Assembly: GCA_040902845.1 (NCBI GenBank)
Contig: JBBDWM010000016.1
Span: 62,001 to 126,000 of the forward strand
Length of the DNA stretch: 64,000 nt
DNA from: JALYNX01 sp040902845
Lineage (GTDB): Bacteria; Actinomycetota; Acidimicrobiia; Spongiisociales; ZC4RG35
Direction: 5' to 3'
In this document: piece after piece, positions 26,485 to 34,614 of the stretch
Layout of the letters: every line of letters begins with the position of its first letter
Numbering within the stretch: the stretch's first letter is position 1
Notes under the pieces: model-generated
Database searches by the model: none
The model's input: the letters and a program-made list of their open reading frames with translations, nothing else
What the model was told of the DNA's origin: nothing
Program-made: the position numbers and the translations under genes

Positions 26485-28473
26485 GTGGCTGGAATCTGGT
26501 GTGAGGTGAGCCCGGTGCAGACCGTCGAGATGGGCAGGAAGGCCGTCGAACGCCGCGCTTGGGACGATGCCGTCAGCGCCTTCAATGAAGTCGATCTGGA
26601 GGAGCCTCTTTCACCACACGACCTGGAGCTGCTCGCCGACGCCGCCTGGTGGTCCGGCCATCCCGACGACTCGGTCGATGCCCTCGAGCGTTCCTTCGCC
26701 GGGTACTTGGAGGCAGGGTCTCCCACATCTGCCGCACGGGTCGCGCTTCTGCTCGCCTATCTGGGTGCGAGGCGTTTGGCATCGTCGGTGTTTGCGGGCT
26801 GGAAGGCTCAGGCTGAGCGTCTGTTGGAGGATGAGCCCGAATCCGGCGTCCTTGCCCACCTCAAAGTGCTGGAGATGATCGAGTCCCTCTTCTTTCGCAA
26901 CGATTTCGAATCCGGGCTCCTTCTTGCCGATGAGGCGGTCGTGCTGGCGCGGAGACACGGAAATCGTGACGCAGAGTCGACAGCGCTCGGCTTCAAGGGC
27001 GCAACATTGATCTCGGTCGGGCAGTGGCAGGAGGGTATGGCCCTGCTCGACGAGGCAACGGCGGCTGCGCTATCCGGCGAACTCAATCTGAGATCGGCCA
27101 GCGACATCTATTGCACCACCATCGCGGCCTGTCGCAGCATGGCCGACTTTCAGAGAGCCGGAGAGTGGACCGAAGCGGCCGACCGCTGGATGACCCGACA
27201 TTCTGTTGGCGGCTATCCGGGTGTCTGTGGTGTTCATCGGGCCGAACTGAAACGTCTGCGGGGGGATTGGACCGAAGCCGAGGAGGAGGCGCGTAAATCG
27301 TGTCTCACGTTGGAGAAATACCACATCCTCGACGGCGTTGGGTTCGCTCATCATGAGGTCGGCGAAGTCCGGCTCCGAATGGGGGATTTGAAAGGGGCTG
27401 AGGAGTCGTTCCTTGCCGCGTACGAGTTCGGGGATGACGCACAGCCAGGATTCGCTCTCCTGATGCTGGCCAGGGGTGAAGTTGAGGAGGCCTCTTCCGC
27501 CCTTGCCCGGGGCCTGTCCAAGGGAAACGAAGGCGGGCGACAGGACTTGCTCAACAGAGCCCGACTTCTGCCGGCCCAGGTCGAGGTCGCGCTGGCCCGG
27601 GACGACCTTTTGACTGCCAAGAAGGCTGTGAAAGAGCTCGACGAAATCGCATCCGAATTCGATCGGCCCGCCTTTGAGGCGGCCGCGCTCACCGCGCGTG
27701 GCGAGGTCGCCCTGCATGAGGGAGAAGCCGACGTTGCATCCGAGGCACTGGATCGCGCCTGGCGATTGTGGCGGGAGGTGGAGTTTCCCTATGAAACCGC
27801 CAGGGCCCGGATGCTGCTCGGGCAAGCCCGGGCCGCGGCGGGCGATGTTGGCTCTGCCCGAATGGAGTTCGGAGCCGCCCGCTCCACGTTCATGAAGCTG
27901 GGCGCGGTGCTCGACCTGAAGCGCGTCGAAGAGCTTCTCTCTCAGGGGAGGGCGCCGGAAGAGGATCGGGCCCGAGTCACCAAGACGCTCATGTTCACCG
28001 ACATCGTTACCTCAACGGATCTGGTCGGGTTGATCGGAGACAAGGACTGGGAGGAGCTGCTTCGCTGGCATGACAAGGAGCTTCGCTCGGTGTTCGCCAG
28101 TCATCGCGGCGAAGAGGTCAGCCACACTGGCGATGGGTTCTTCGTCGCCTTCGAGCACACCGCCGATGCGGTCGATGCTGCGGTCTCGATCCAGCGCCGG
28201 CTCGCCGATCACCGGCACGAACACGGTTTCTCCCCAACGGTCCGAATAGGCCTGCACAACGTCGAGGTCACCCTGGAGGGAAACGATTACCGGGGCCAGG
28301 GAGTCCATGCGGCGGCCCGGGTTGGGGCGGTGGCCGGCGGCGAGGAGATCGTCATCACGGCGGCCGGTCTCGAGACGATGGAGGAGTCCCTCATTTCGGT
28401 GTCGGAGCCCCGAACCGTGGAGCTCAAGGGGATCAAGGAGCCGATCGAGGTCTACCTCGTCAACTGGCGTTAA
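26485..28473 (+). CDS. TPR protein with C-terminal class III nucleotide cyclase domain
   Basis: The protein is 662 aa from a GTG at 26485; a GTG at 26515 is a close alternative. About 480 residues of TPR-like helical pairs come first (AALLSG, ALGFKGATLISVGQWQEGMA, GFAHHEVGEVRLRMGDLKGA). The cyclase domain begins near residue 495 with KTLMFTDIVTSTDL (first metal Asp) and HTGDGFFVAF (second metal Asp). The usual Lys two residues before GD-x is replaced (EVSHTGDG), and the Asn of the NxxxR pair is His (VHAAARV). Nucleotide specificity is therefore uncertain. The order, sensor repeats first and cyclase last, is the reverse of many actinobacterial cyclase-TPR proteins. Confidence 0.85.
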   Translation: MAGIWCEVSPVQTVEMGRKAVERRAWDDAVSAFNEVDLEEPLSPHDLELLADAAWWSGHPDDSVDALERSFAGYLEAGSPTSAARVALLLAYLGARRLASSVFAGWKAQAERLLEDEPESGVLAHLKVLEMIESLFFRNDFESGLLLADEAVVLARRHGNRDAESTALGFKGATLISVGQWQEGMALLDEATAAALSGELNLRSASDIYCTTIAACRSMADFQRAGEWTEAADRWMTRHSVGGYPGVCGVHRAELKRLRGDWTEAEEEARKSCLTLEKYHILDGVGFAHHEVGEVRLRMGDLKGAEESFLAAYEFGDDAQPGFALLMLARGEVEEASSALARGLSKGNEGGRQDLLNRARLLPAQVEVALARDDLLTAKKAVKELDEIASEFDRPAFEAAALTARGEVALHEGEADVASEALDRAWRLWREVEFPYETARARMLLGQARAAAGDVGSARMEFGAARSTFMKLGAVLDLKRVEELLSQGRAPEEDRARVTKTLMFTDIVTSTDLVGLIGDKDWEELLRWHDKELRSVFASHRGEEVSHTGDGFFVAFEHTADAVDAAVSIQRRLADHRHEHGFSPTVRIGLHNVEVTLEGNDYRGQGVHAAARVGAVAGGEEIVITAAGLETMEESLISVSEPRTVELKGIKEPIEVYLVNWR

Positions 28474-28477
28474 CGAA

Positions 28478-29113
28478 TCAGCCCAGACGCGCTTCGAGAC
28501 CGTTGATGATGATCTCCAGCCCGAAGGCGAATTCGGAGCCGAACTCGCAGTGTCCCAACAATGGGGCGAGGGCCACAACATGAGGGAACCGGTCGCCGAG
28601 CCGGGATAGTTGGTTCTCGAGCCCGTCCCAGTCCTTCTCGTGCCAGCTCCCCGAGGACTGTTGGAAGGCGTAGCCCATGGTGTGCGAGGCCAGCATCTGC
28701 CAGGCATGATGCGTCTCTTCGTCGCTGAAGCCTGCAGCGCGGAGAATGCCCAACACCTGGTTCATGAAGATCAGCGACGAGTTGCCGAAGTTGCCTCGTT
28801 GCATCAGAAGGCTCACCACCCAGGGATGGGCCGTGAATTGTTCCATGGCGGCGAGTCCGGTGGTGCGGACCGACACCCGCCAATCTTGTTCGGGGTCGGG
28901 GAGGGGGATCGCCCTGAAAACGTGGTCGATCATGCCGTCTAGGATTTCGTCCTTGTTGGCAACGTGGTTGTAGAGCGACATCGCCTCCACCCCGAGCTCG
29001 GAGCCGAGCTTGCGCATCGACAGCTCCTCCGCACCGTGCTCGTCGGCAAACGTCACGGCGGCGTCGATGATCCGGTCCCTGTTGAGCGGGGATCGGGTTT
29101 CGATGACGGTCAT
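28478..29113 (-). CDS. TetR-family regulator (TetR_C type)
   Basis: The protein is 211 aa from the ATG at 29113. The N-terminal helix-turn-helix is RDRIIDAAVTFADEHGAEEL, SMRKLGSELGVEAMSLYNHV. The C-terminal ligand domain has LMQRGNFGNSSLIFMNQVLG and AFQQSSGSWHEKDW. It is divergent from the MmpL-type transporter, with an imperfect 26-bp palindrome on the transporter promoter. It is therefore the likely repressor of that efflux gene. Only 4 bp separate its stop from the convergent TPR-cyclase gene. Confidence 0.9.
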   Translation of the reverse strand: MTVIETRSPLNRDRIIDAAVTFADEHGAEELSMRKLGSELGVEAMSLYNHVANKDEILDGMIDHVFRAIPLPDPEQDWRVSVRTTGLAAMEQFTAHPWVVSLLMQRGNFGNSSLIFMNQVLGILRAAGFSDEETHHAWQMLASHTMGYAFQQSSGSWHEKDWDGLENQLSRLGDRFPHVVALAPLLGHCEFGSEFAFGLEIIINGLEARLG

Positions 29114-29187
29114 CCCTACATCGTAAGTCAAAAGGGGTCTCCTCGGGTGATGTCGAAGCTGGTTTGACGGTGGGGTGGGCAATGGTG

Positions 29188-29234
29188 TTGACAATCGTGT
29201 TGACAGGGCTTACACCGTACGCTTACAGTGTAGG
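29188..29234 (+). promoter_or_regulatory. Promoter and TetR-type operator of the MmpL-like transporter gene
   Basis: Two TTGACA hexamers lie 12 bp apart (29188 and 29200). From 29209 to 29234 an imperfect palindrome, 20 of 26 positions symmetric, has arms CTTACAC-GTA and TAC-GTGTAGG. It covers the probable -10 (TACAGT at 29224, 18 bp from the second -35). A repressor bound here would block RNA polymerase. Confidence 0.75.
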
Positions 29235-29267
29235 TAACTAGTAGTCGAAGAGCAACAGGAGAACAGG

Positions 29268-31469
29268 ATGTCATTGGGGACTGAGACTCTGGCCAGGACG
29301 AGTGCCAGAAGGCCATGGCGGACGGTCGGGATCTGGTTGGTGCTGTTGGTGGTCGCCGGGATCGTCACCTCCCAACTTCTGGCTGGCGCTCTCACCACCA
29401 CTATCGGCTTCACCGACGAGCCCGAGTCGGTCAAGGCCATCAATCTCGCTGAGGAACTGAGGGGCGAAGCCCCAGACACCGAGTTCGTGGTTGTCACCTC
29501 CGAGACAGCCGACACCGGCGATCCTGAGTACGTCGCCTATGGCACCGACCTTCAAACGGCTATCACGGCGCTTGGGCCCGAGGTGACTACGAGTGTTGGC
29601 TCGTTTCTCGACGAGACCGGTCCGGTGTCGGAGTCCGGTCATTCCGCTTTGCTCCCGGTCGTGATCACCGGTGACGACGTCGATGTGATCGGTGACAATG
29701 CCGAACTGCTGAAGGAAGCGGTGGCCGGCGTGTCCGCCCCCGAAGGGTTCCAGGGTCTGATTGCTGGGCCCGCCACCCTCACCAATGATTTCAACGCGAT
29801 CGCCGAGGAGGACCTTCGCACCGGGGAGACGATCGGGATCGGGGTGGCCCTGGTCGTCCTGGTTCTGGTCTTCGGCACTGTCGCCTCCGGAGTGATTCCG
29901 ATCATCCTCGCGGTGGTCGCCATTGCCATCGCCATGGGACTAGCCGCACTCGTTGGCCAGTTCTTCGACCTCAGCTTCTTCATCACCAACATGATCACGA
30001 TGATCGGTCTTGCGGTGGGGATCGACTATTCCTTGTTCATCGTCTCCCGTTACCGCGAAGAAAGGGGGCACGGCATGGAGAAGCTCGAGGCAATCGAGCG
30101 CGCCGGAGCCACAGCCACCCGGGCGGTGTTCTTCTCGGGGCTCACCGTGGTTCTCGCCCTCATCGGGATGTTGATTCTCCCCAACACCCTGTTCCGTGCC
30201 CTCGGCACCGGGGCCATCCTTGTGGTGATCGTCGCCGTAAGCGCTTCGCTGACGCTCCTTCCTGCCGTGCTTTCCCTGATGGGGGACAAGATCGACTCAC
30301 TCAAGGTGCGCCGCCGTCGGTCGCCTGATGAGACCGGGCGGTTCTGGGAGCGGTGGACGCGCATTGTGATGGGTCGTCCGGTCATCAGCCTCGTGCTGTC
30401 GGCCGGCTTCTTGATCCTTGCTGCCAGCAGCATGTTCTCGATGAACAGCGGTCTCTCCGGGGTGTCGACCCTTCCCGACGACATGGAGTCCAAGGTGGCG
30501 TTCGAGATCCTGGCCACAGAGTTCTCTGGTGGACTCACCTCACCGGTCGAGGTGGTCGTGAAGGGATCTGGGGTGGATGAAACTCTGACCGCCCTTCAGG
30601 CCGACATCGCCGCCGATGGCGGGTTTGGGGCGTCGACGGTAGATCCAGCCTCGACCGGGACGCTGGCCATTCTGTCCGTGCAACTGCTCGGCGACGTCAA
30701 TTCGATCGCCTCCCAAGATGCGGTGCGTCATCTTCGAGCCGACGTCCTTCCCGGCGCCACCGCAGCCGAAACCTCGGTCTTTGTCGGCGGCGAGACCGCC
30801 ATCACCGTCGACTTCCTCGATCAGATCGATAACTACACCCCGATCGTTTTCACCGTGGTGTTGGGGCTGAGTTTCATGTTGCTGTTGCTTGCCTTCCGCT
30901 CGGTCGTGATCCCGGCCAAGGCGATCGGGATGAACCTGCTGTCGGTTGGTGCTGCCTATGGGCTGGTGGTGGCCATGTTCCAGGTCGATGTCGGGCCGGC
31001 GTGGCTGAAGGACATTGCCTCCTTTCTCGGGTTCGAGCAGATTGAGACGATCGAGGCTTGGCTCCCCTTGTTCCTGTTCTCGATCCTGTTCGGCTTGTCG
31101 ATGGATTACCACGTGTTCCTGCTCTCGAGGATCAAGGAGCGTTACGACCAGACCGGGAGAAACACCGATTCGGTGGCTTACGGTCTGCGCACGACCGGTG
31201 GGCTGATCACTGGCGCCGCAGTGATCATGGTCGCGGTCTTCTCGGGGTTCGCGGCCGGACGGCTGGTCTCCTTCCAGCAGATGGGATTCGGTCTGGCGAT
31301 CGCAGTCCTTCTCGACGCCACTGTGGTGCGTTCGATCCTGGTCCCCGCATCGATGAGGCTCCTAGGGGACTGGAACTGGTACTTCCCCAAGTGGCTGGAA
31401 TGGTTGCCCAACGTCTCAGTGGAAGGCTATTTCGAGCGCGAGGCAGTTCCGGAGCCGGTCAAGGCCTGA
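29268..31469 (+). CDS. MmpL/YdfJ-type RND transporter
   Basis: The protein is 733 aa, with AGGAGA before the ATG. It has two repeats, each with one helix, a large outer domain and five more helices. The motif GLAVGIDYSLFIVSRYREER in the first half and FGLSMDYHVFLLSRIKERYD in the second are the proton-relay Asp-Tyr signatures of MMPL proteins. The length is typical of non-mycobacterial members. It uses the proton gradient to export hydrophobic compounds or lipids. It is controlled by the divergent TetR gene, judging by the operator. Confidence 0.93.
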   Translation: MSLGTETLARTSARRPWRTVGIWLVLLVVAGIVTSQLLAGALTTTIGFTDEPESVKAINLAEELRGEAPDTEFVVVTSETADTGDPEYVAYGTDLQTAITALGPEVTTSVGSFLDETGPVSESGHSALLPVVITGDDVDVIGDNAELLKEAVAGVSAPEGFQGLIAGPATLTNDFNAIAEEDLRTGETIGIGVALVVLVLVFGTVASGVIPIILAVVAIAIAMGLAALVGQFFDLSFFITNMITMIGLAVGIDYSLFIVSRYREERGHGMEKLEAIERAGATATRAVFFSGLTVVLALIGMLILPNTLFRALGTGAILVVIVAVSASLTLLPAVLSLMGDKIDSLKVRRRRSPDETGRFWERWTRIVMGRPVISLVLSAGFLILAASSMFSMNSGLSGVSTLPDDMESKVAFEILATEFSGGLTSPVEVVVKGSGVDETLTALQADIAADGGFGASTVDPASTGTLAILSVQLLGDVNSIASQDAVRHLRADVLPGATAAETSVFVGGETAITVDFLDQIDNYTPIVFTVVLGLSFMLLLLAFRSVVIPAKAIGMNLLSVGAAYGLVVAMFQVDVGPAWLKDIASFLGFEQIETIEAWLPLFLFSILFGLSMDYHVFLLSRIKERYDQTGRNTDSVAYGLRTTGGLITGAAVIMVAVFSGFAAGRLVSFQQMGFGLAIAVLLDATVVRSILVPASMRLLGDWNWYFPKWLEWLPNVSVEGYFEREAVPEPVKA

Positions 31470-31569
31470 ACTTGTCTGACAGTGGGTGGCGTCATTCGCC
31501 GCTCACGATGGATCCGGACCTCTCCATAGGTGTAGGTTTCCGGGACGCTCTCTTCCCAAAGGAGGAACT

Positions 31570-31953
31570 ATGAGCGAGCACCCAAACGCGGCGATGTACC
31601 GCGGCGTGATGGAGAAGCTCAACGCCGGGGACGTGTCGGCTATGGCGTCATCGATCGCTGATGATGTCGTCTGGTGGCAGATCGGCTCGGCCGAGCCAAT
31701 TCGGGGCAAGGAAGCTCTGATGGAGTCGATGTCCTTGTTCGACCAAGTGGACTTCGAACTCGACCTGACTGATGTCGTGGCCAACGACGACATGGTGGTC
31801 GGCCTGGTGACGGCGACGGTTCGCGCCGGTGACGACGCGATCACATATCGCACCGCAGAGGTCGCCCGGATCAAGGACGGGATGGTTACCGAGCGTCGGG
31901 CCTATTCGGACGACACTGAAGCCATCAACAACTTCTTTGCTCAGCTCGGCTGA
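31570..31953 (+). CDS. SnoaL-like (NTF2-fold) protein
   Basis: The protein is 127 aa from the ATG at 31570, with AAAGGAGG immediately upstream. MYRGVMEKLNAGDVSAMASS, ADDVVWWQIGSAEPIRGKEA is the SnoaL/NTF2-like pattern of small cone-shaped domains that bind or turn over small ligands. It follows the transporter by 100 bp on the same strand. No catalytic residues can be assigned. Confidence 0.85.
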   Translation: MSEHPNAAMYRGVMEKLNAGDVSAMASSIADDVVWWQIGSAEPIRGKEALMESMSLFDQVDFELDLTDVVANDDMVVGLVTATVRAGDDAITYRTAEVARIKDGMVTERRAYSDDTEAINNFFAQLG

Positions 31954-31956
31954 GCT

Positions 31957-32130
31957 CTAGGGATACAGGTCGTCGGCGTACCAACGCAACGAGCGCTGGT
32001 ACGCCTCGACCGGTCCCGGGTTGGTGAGCAACAGGTCCAACAACTCTGACACGGCCTGGTCGGCTTGGCCGGCGCTGGTCAATGCCAGGGCGAGAAAGGC
32101 CGGGGCCGCCCGGTGCTCGGGATGCTTCAT
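31957..32130 (-). pseudogene. C-terminal fragment of a TPR_5-type protein
   Basis: The 57-residue frame (HPEHRAAPAFLALALTSAGQ, ADQAVSELLDLLLTNPG, SLRWYADDL) matches the final repeats of actinobacterial TPR_5 proteins of about 120-170 aa. The N-terminal repeats are missing. The homology stops at about 32130, only 10 bp from a copy of the 47-bp palindrome. An ATG at 32130 could still give a short peptide. Confidence 0.55.
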
Positions 32131-32140
32131 AACCCGACTG

Positions 32141-32187
32141 TAATTGGGATGCACAGGGCCGCATATGACACCTGTAGGTCCCAATTA
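32141..32187 (+). repeat. 47-bp dispersed palindromic repeat, copy 4
   Basis: It has perfect outer arms TAATTGGGA-(N) and (N)-TCCCAATTA, with inner ACAGG and CCTGT around GCCGCATATGACA. It abuts the truncated end of the TPR fragment. Confidence 0.88.
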
Positions 32188-32224
32188 CGATGGTCGAGGG
32201 GGTCACAGCGCTCCGGATTCGGTG

Positions 32225-32494
32225 TCAGCTGCGCCCGATTGAACTGGGGACGGGGGTCTTTCTCTCAGCTAGCTGGGCGCGATGCTCGGCCATCATCTGG
32301 AGACGTCGGGCCTGGATCGAAGGCTCGAACTGGGTCACCTCCGCTTTCAAGGCCGGGGCCGGGTCTGACCCGTCGGCACTTAGCCCGAGACCGATTCCGA
32401 GGGCCAGGACAAGACTGGCGAGGCCGAGCCCGACGGCCCGGGTTCGGGTCCGCGACAGCGGTGCGTTGGCGGGACGAACAACACTCGTGGACAT
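32225..32494 (-). CDS. Small single-pass membrane protein (MSTSV family, short member)
   Basis: The protein is 89 aa with GGAGGAAACC before the ATG. MSTSVVRPANAPLSR precedes one membrane helix (AVGLGLASLVLALGIGLGL), then a hydrophilic outer tail. The start, the helix position and the whole 5' leader resemble those of the protein at 47449. The two are therefore paralogues with shared control. No family recognised. Confidence 0.65.
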   Translation of the reverse strand: MSTSVVRPANAPLSRTRTRAVGLGLASLVLALGIGLGLSADGSDPAPALKAEVTQFEPSIQARRLQMMAEHRAQLAERKTPVPSSIGRS

Positions 32495-32518
32495 GGTTTC
32501 CTCCTCACACGGTCACGG

Positions 32519-32580
32519 CGTGAGCTCCTTGCTCACGACGTAGTAGAAGAGGAACGGGATCGGTGCCTGATACGTAGGTT
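32519..32580 (-). promoter_or_regulatory. Conserved leader of the MSTSV-family gene, copy A
   Basis: On the minus strand a motif AACCTACGTATCAGG (32566-32580) lies about 72 bp before the ATG. A perfect 7-bp hairpin CGTGAGC/GCTCACG (32519-32537) follows, then GGAGGAAA. The same order occurs upstream of 47946. The motif may be a promoter read by a specific ECF sigma factor, and the hairpin an RNA control element; both ideas are inference. Confidence 0.5.
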
Positions 32581-32586
32581 CCGTAG

Positions 32587-33051
32587 GTGAATCGAACCGC
32601 CGGCGCTGCCGGCCCGGATCGCAGCAGCCGCCTTCATCGCGGCCGGCGTCGGTTGGTTGCTCGAGTGGTTGCTCCCCGCCTGGCCGGCGTGGGTCCCTGG
32701 TCTCTTGGTCGGGGCGATCGCCGGTCTTGCCGGGTTCCGGCCGAAGAAGATCCTGCTCGGTGCCGGCGTCGGTGCCCTGATTGGAGTCGTGCTGGCTTTC
32801 ATCGACCCCGGCGTCGGCTGGCCGGAGGTCTGTGCCGTCACCGTGATCGTCTATCGCAGTCTCTCCGCCTATTGCCCGGTCACTACCTGTCGTTTGTCGA
32901 GGAGGGAGGGCTGCTCACCACAGTCCAGCTCACTGCCTTCGGGGAGGAGATCGATGTTTTCGTGGACGGTGAAATGTTCAAGACCGAGCATCGATTCTCG
33001 CTGGGCAACGTCACCTTCATGACGCTGTATTACGACGTCGCTCGAAGGTAG
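32587..33051 (+). pseudogene. Frameshifted gene for a membrane/beta-sandwich protein
   Basis: Two reading frames look real in succession. The first gives hydrophobic protein (LEWLLPAWPAWVPGLLVGAI, AGLAGFRPKKILLGAGVGAL, IGVVLAFIDPGVGWPEVCAV) up to about 32870. The other runs from about 32880 to 33051 (YLSFVEEGGLLTTVQLTAFG, DVFVDGEMFKTEHRFSLGN) with good codon usage. No single start serves both. The first frame also lacks a start codon after its upstream TGA, so there may be a second lesion near 32590-32610. Sequencing error is the alternative. Confidence 0.5.
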
Positions 33052-33216
33052 CTTCGCGAGTCCCAGGCCATCGAAGCCAATGGACCAGATGCCCGCTCCA
33101 CAAGGGGGCGAACCGGCTCGCAGCAGGAAAGCCCGAGATGCTTGGACATCCGTTTCCCTGCAGGCAAACAATGGGCCCGGCTAAAGAAATGAAGGTCGCT
33201 TGGTCGATAGTTGGAC

Positions 33217-34614
33217 ATGTCAGTTCCCCACGTGGCAAGGCCCGGTGGTTTCGACGAGGCTCACAACGGTCACCAGCCCGGCAGCCAGGGACTAGGCCCT
33301 GTAGGGCCGCCTTTGGTTGCGCAAAAGCCGCTGCGACGGGAATCCGATGGATGGCTCGACCGTTGGATGGCGACGGTCGCCGACCTGGACCGACTGAGAC
33401 AATCCCACCCGATGTTGGACGCAGTAATCGACGAGGTGGACGTCCGGAGGATCAGGATCGGGGACCACTGGCTGGCCGATTTCGCATCCTGCAATTACTT
33501 GGGTTTGGACTGGGATCGGGAAGTTATCGAAGCCGTTCCGGCGTACCTCGACCAATGGGGGACTCATCCCAGCTGGTCGCGGCTACTCGGCAGCCCAGTT
33601 CTGTACGAAGAGCTAGAGGAGCGTTTGACCACGCTTCTGGGCTGCGAGGACACCTTGCTGCTTCCAACCATCACCCATATCCACATGTCGGTGCTCCCCT
33701 TGCTGGCCGGAAACGGCACGATCTTCATGGATGACCGGGCGCACAAAACCATATTTGATGGCTGCTCTGTTGCCAAGAGCCACGGGGCGACGGTCCAGCG
33801 ATACCAACACAACAATGTCGAGCACCTCGAGGAGTTGCTACGAAGCTCGGTCTTGACGCCGCGGGTAATTGCTACTGACGGGGTGAACTCAATGACCGGT
33901 AACGCCCCGGACGTGCGGCGCTTGGCCCAACTGGCTCGAGAATACGACGCTCTCCTATACATCGATGACGCTCATGGCTTTGGGGTGATCGGTGAACGGA
34001 GCGACCGGGAGCCCTGTGATTACGGCGTGCGTGGCAATGGATTGATTCGCCACCAGGGCGAGAGCTATGACAACGTCGTAATGGTGGCTGGGATGTCCAA
34101 GGCCTACTCGTCGCTGCTGGCCTTCCTCGCGCTCCCATCACGGCTCAAGAACGTGCTCAAGGTAGCCGCACCCCCCTATTTGTTTTCCGGACCGTCGCCG
34201 ATCGCCTCGTTGGCGACGACCCTGGCGGGGATTGAAGTGAACGAGAAACGAGGCGACCTGTACCGCACAGAGATCCATCGGAAGACCCATCGGGTGCTGG
34301 ATCATCTGGCCAGCCTCGGCATATACACCCCGAACACATCCGGGTTTCCGATCATCGAGATACCACTGGCGAATCGCGAGGACATCGACATAGTTGGCCA
34401 GTATCTCTTCAACCGCGGAATTTACGCAACGATGGCGGCCTATCCGCTGGTGCCCAGACACGAGGTCGGCTTTCGGATCCAGGTGACCGCCGTCAACGGC
34501 GACGACCAAATCGCCCTGCTCTGCGAGGTGCTTGGTGAACTCGACGACCGTTTCGACCTGCAGCATCAGAATCGCGCTGTTTCGCCGGCGCTGTCACCGG
34601 TGCGAGATGCATGA
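33217..34614 (+). CDS. Alpha-oxoamine synthase family PLP enzyme (AONS/KBL/CqsA-like)
   Basis: The protein is about 465 aa from the ATG at 33217, with a TTG two codons earlier. DFASCNYLGLDWDREV, LLGCEDTLLLPTITHIHMSV, IDDAHGFGVIGER and GMSKAYSS (Schiff-base Lys) follow the AONS fold-type I order. The family joins an acyl-CoA to an amino acid with loss of CO2; members make biotin precursors, aminolevulinate, sphingoid bases or alpha-hydroxyketone signals. The Lys motif lacks the usual GGxxG glycines, which argues against biotin synthesis, and no bio genes are near. It overlaps a sensor kinase gene by 4 bp. Confidence 0.85.
   Translation: MSVPHVARPGGFDEAHNGHQPGSQGLGPVGPPLVAQKPLRRESDGWLDRWMATVADLDRLRQSHPMLDAVIDEVDVRRIRIGDHWLADFASCNYLGLDWDREVIEAVPAYLDQWGTHPSWSRLLGSPVLYEELEERLTTLLGCEDTLLLPTITHIHMSVLPLLAGNGTIFMDDRAHKTIFDGCSVAKSHGATVQRYQHNNVEHLEELLRSSVLTPRVIATDGVNSMTGNAPDVRRLAQLAREYDALLYIDDAHGFGVIGERSDREPCDYGVRGNGLIRHQGESYDNVVMVAGMSKAYSSLLAFLALPSRLKNVLKVAAPPYLFSGPSPIASLATTLAGIEVNEKRGDLYRTEIHRKTHRVLDHLASLGIYTPNTSGFPIIEIPLANREDIDIVGQYLFNRGIYATMAAYPLVPRHEVGFRIQVTAVNGDDQIALLCEVLGELDDRFDLQHQNRAVSPALSPVRDA

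Noticed and set aside
33052..33210. Region before the alpha-oxoamine synthase that recalls a cyclic di-GMP riboswitch (GGCAAACAATGGGCCCGG)
   Set aside because: The paired arms and conserved A-rich joints of the known motif cannot be aligned; no terminator or sequestered ribosome site follows.
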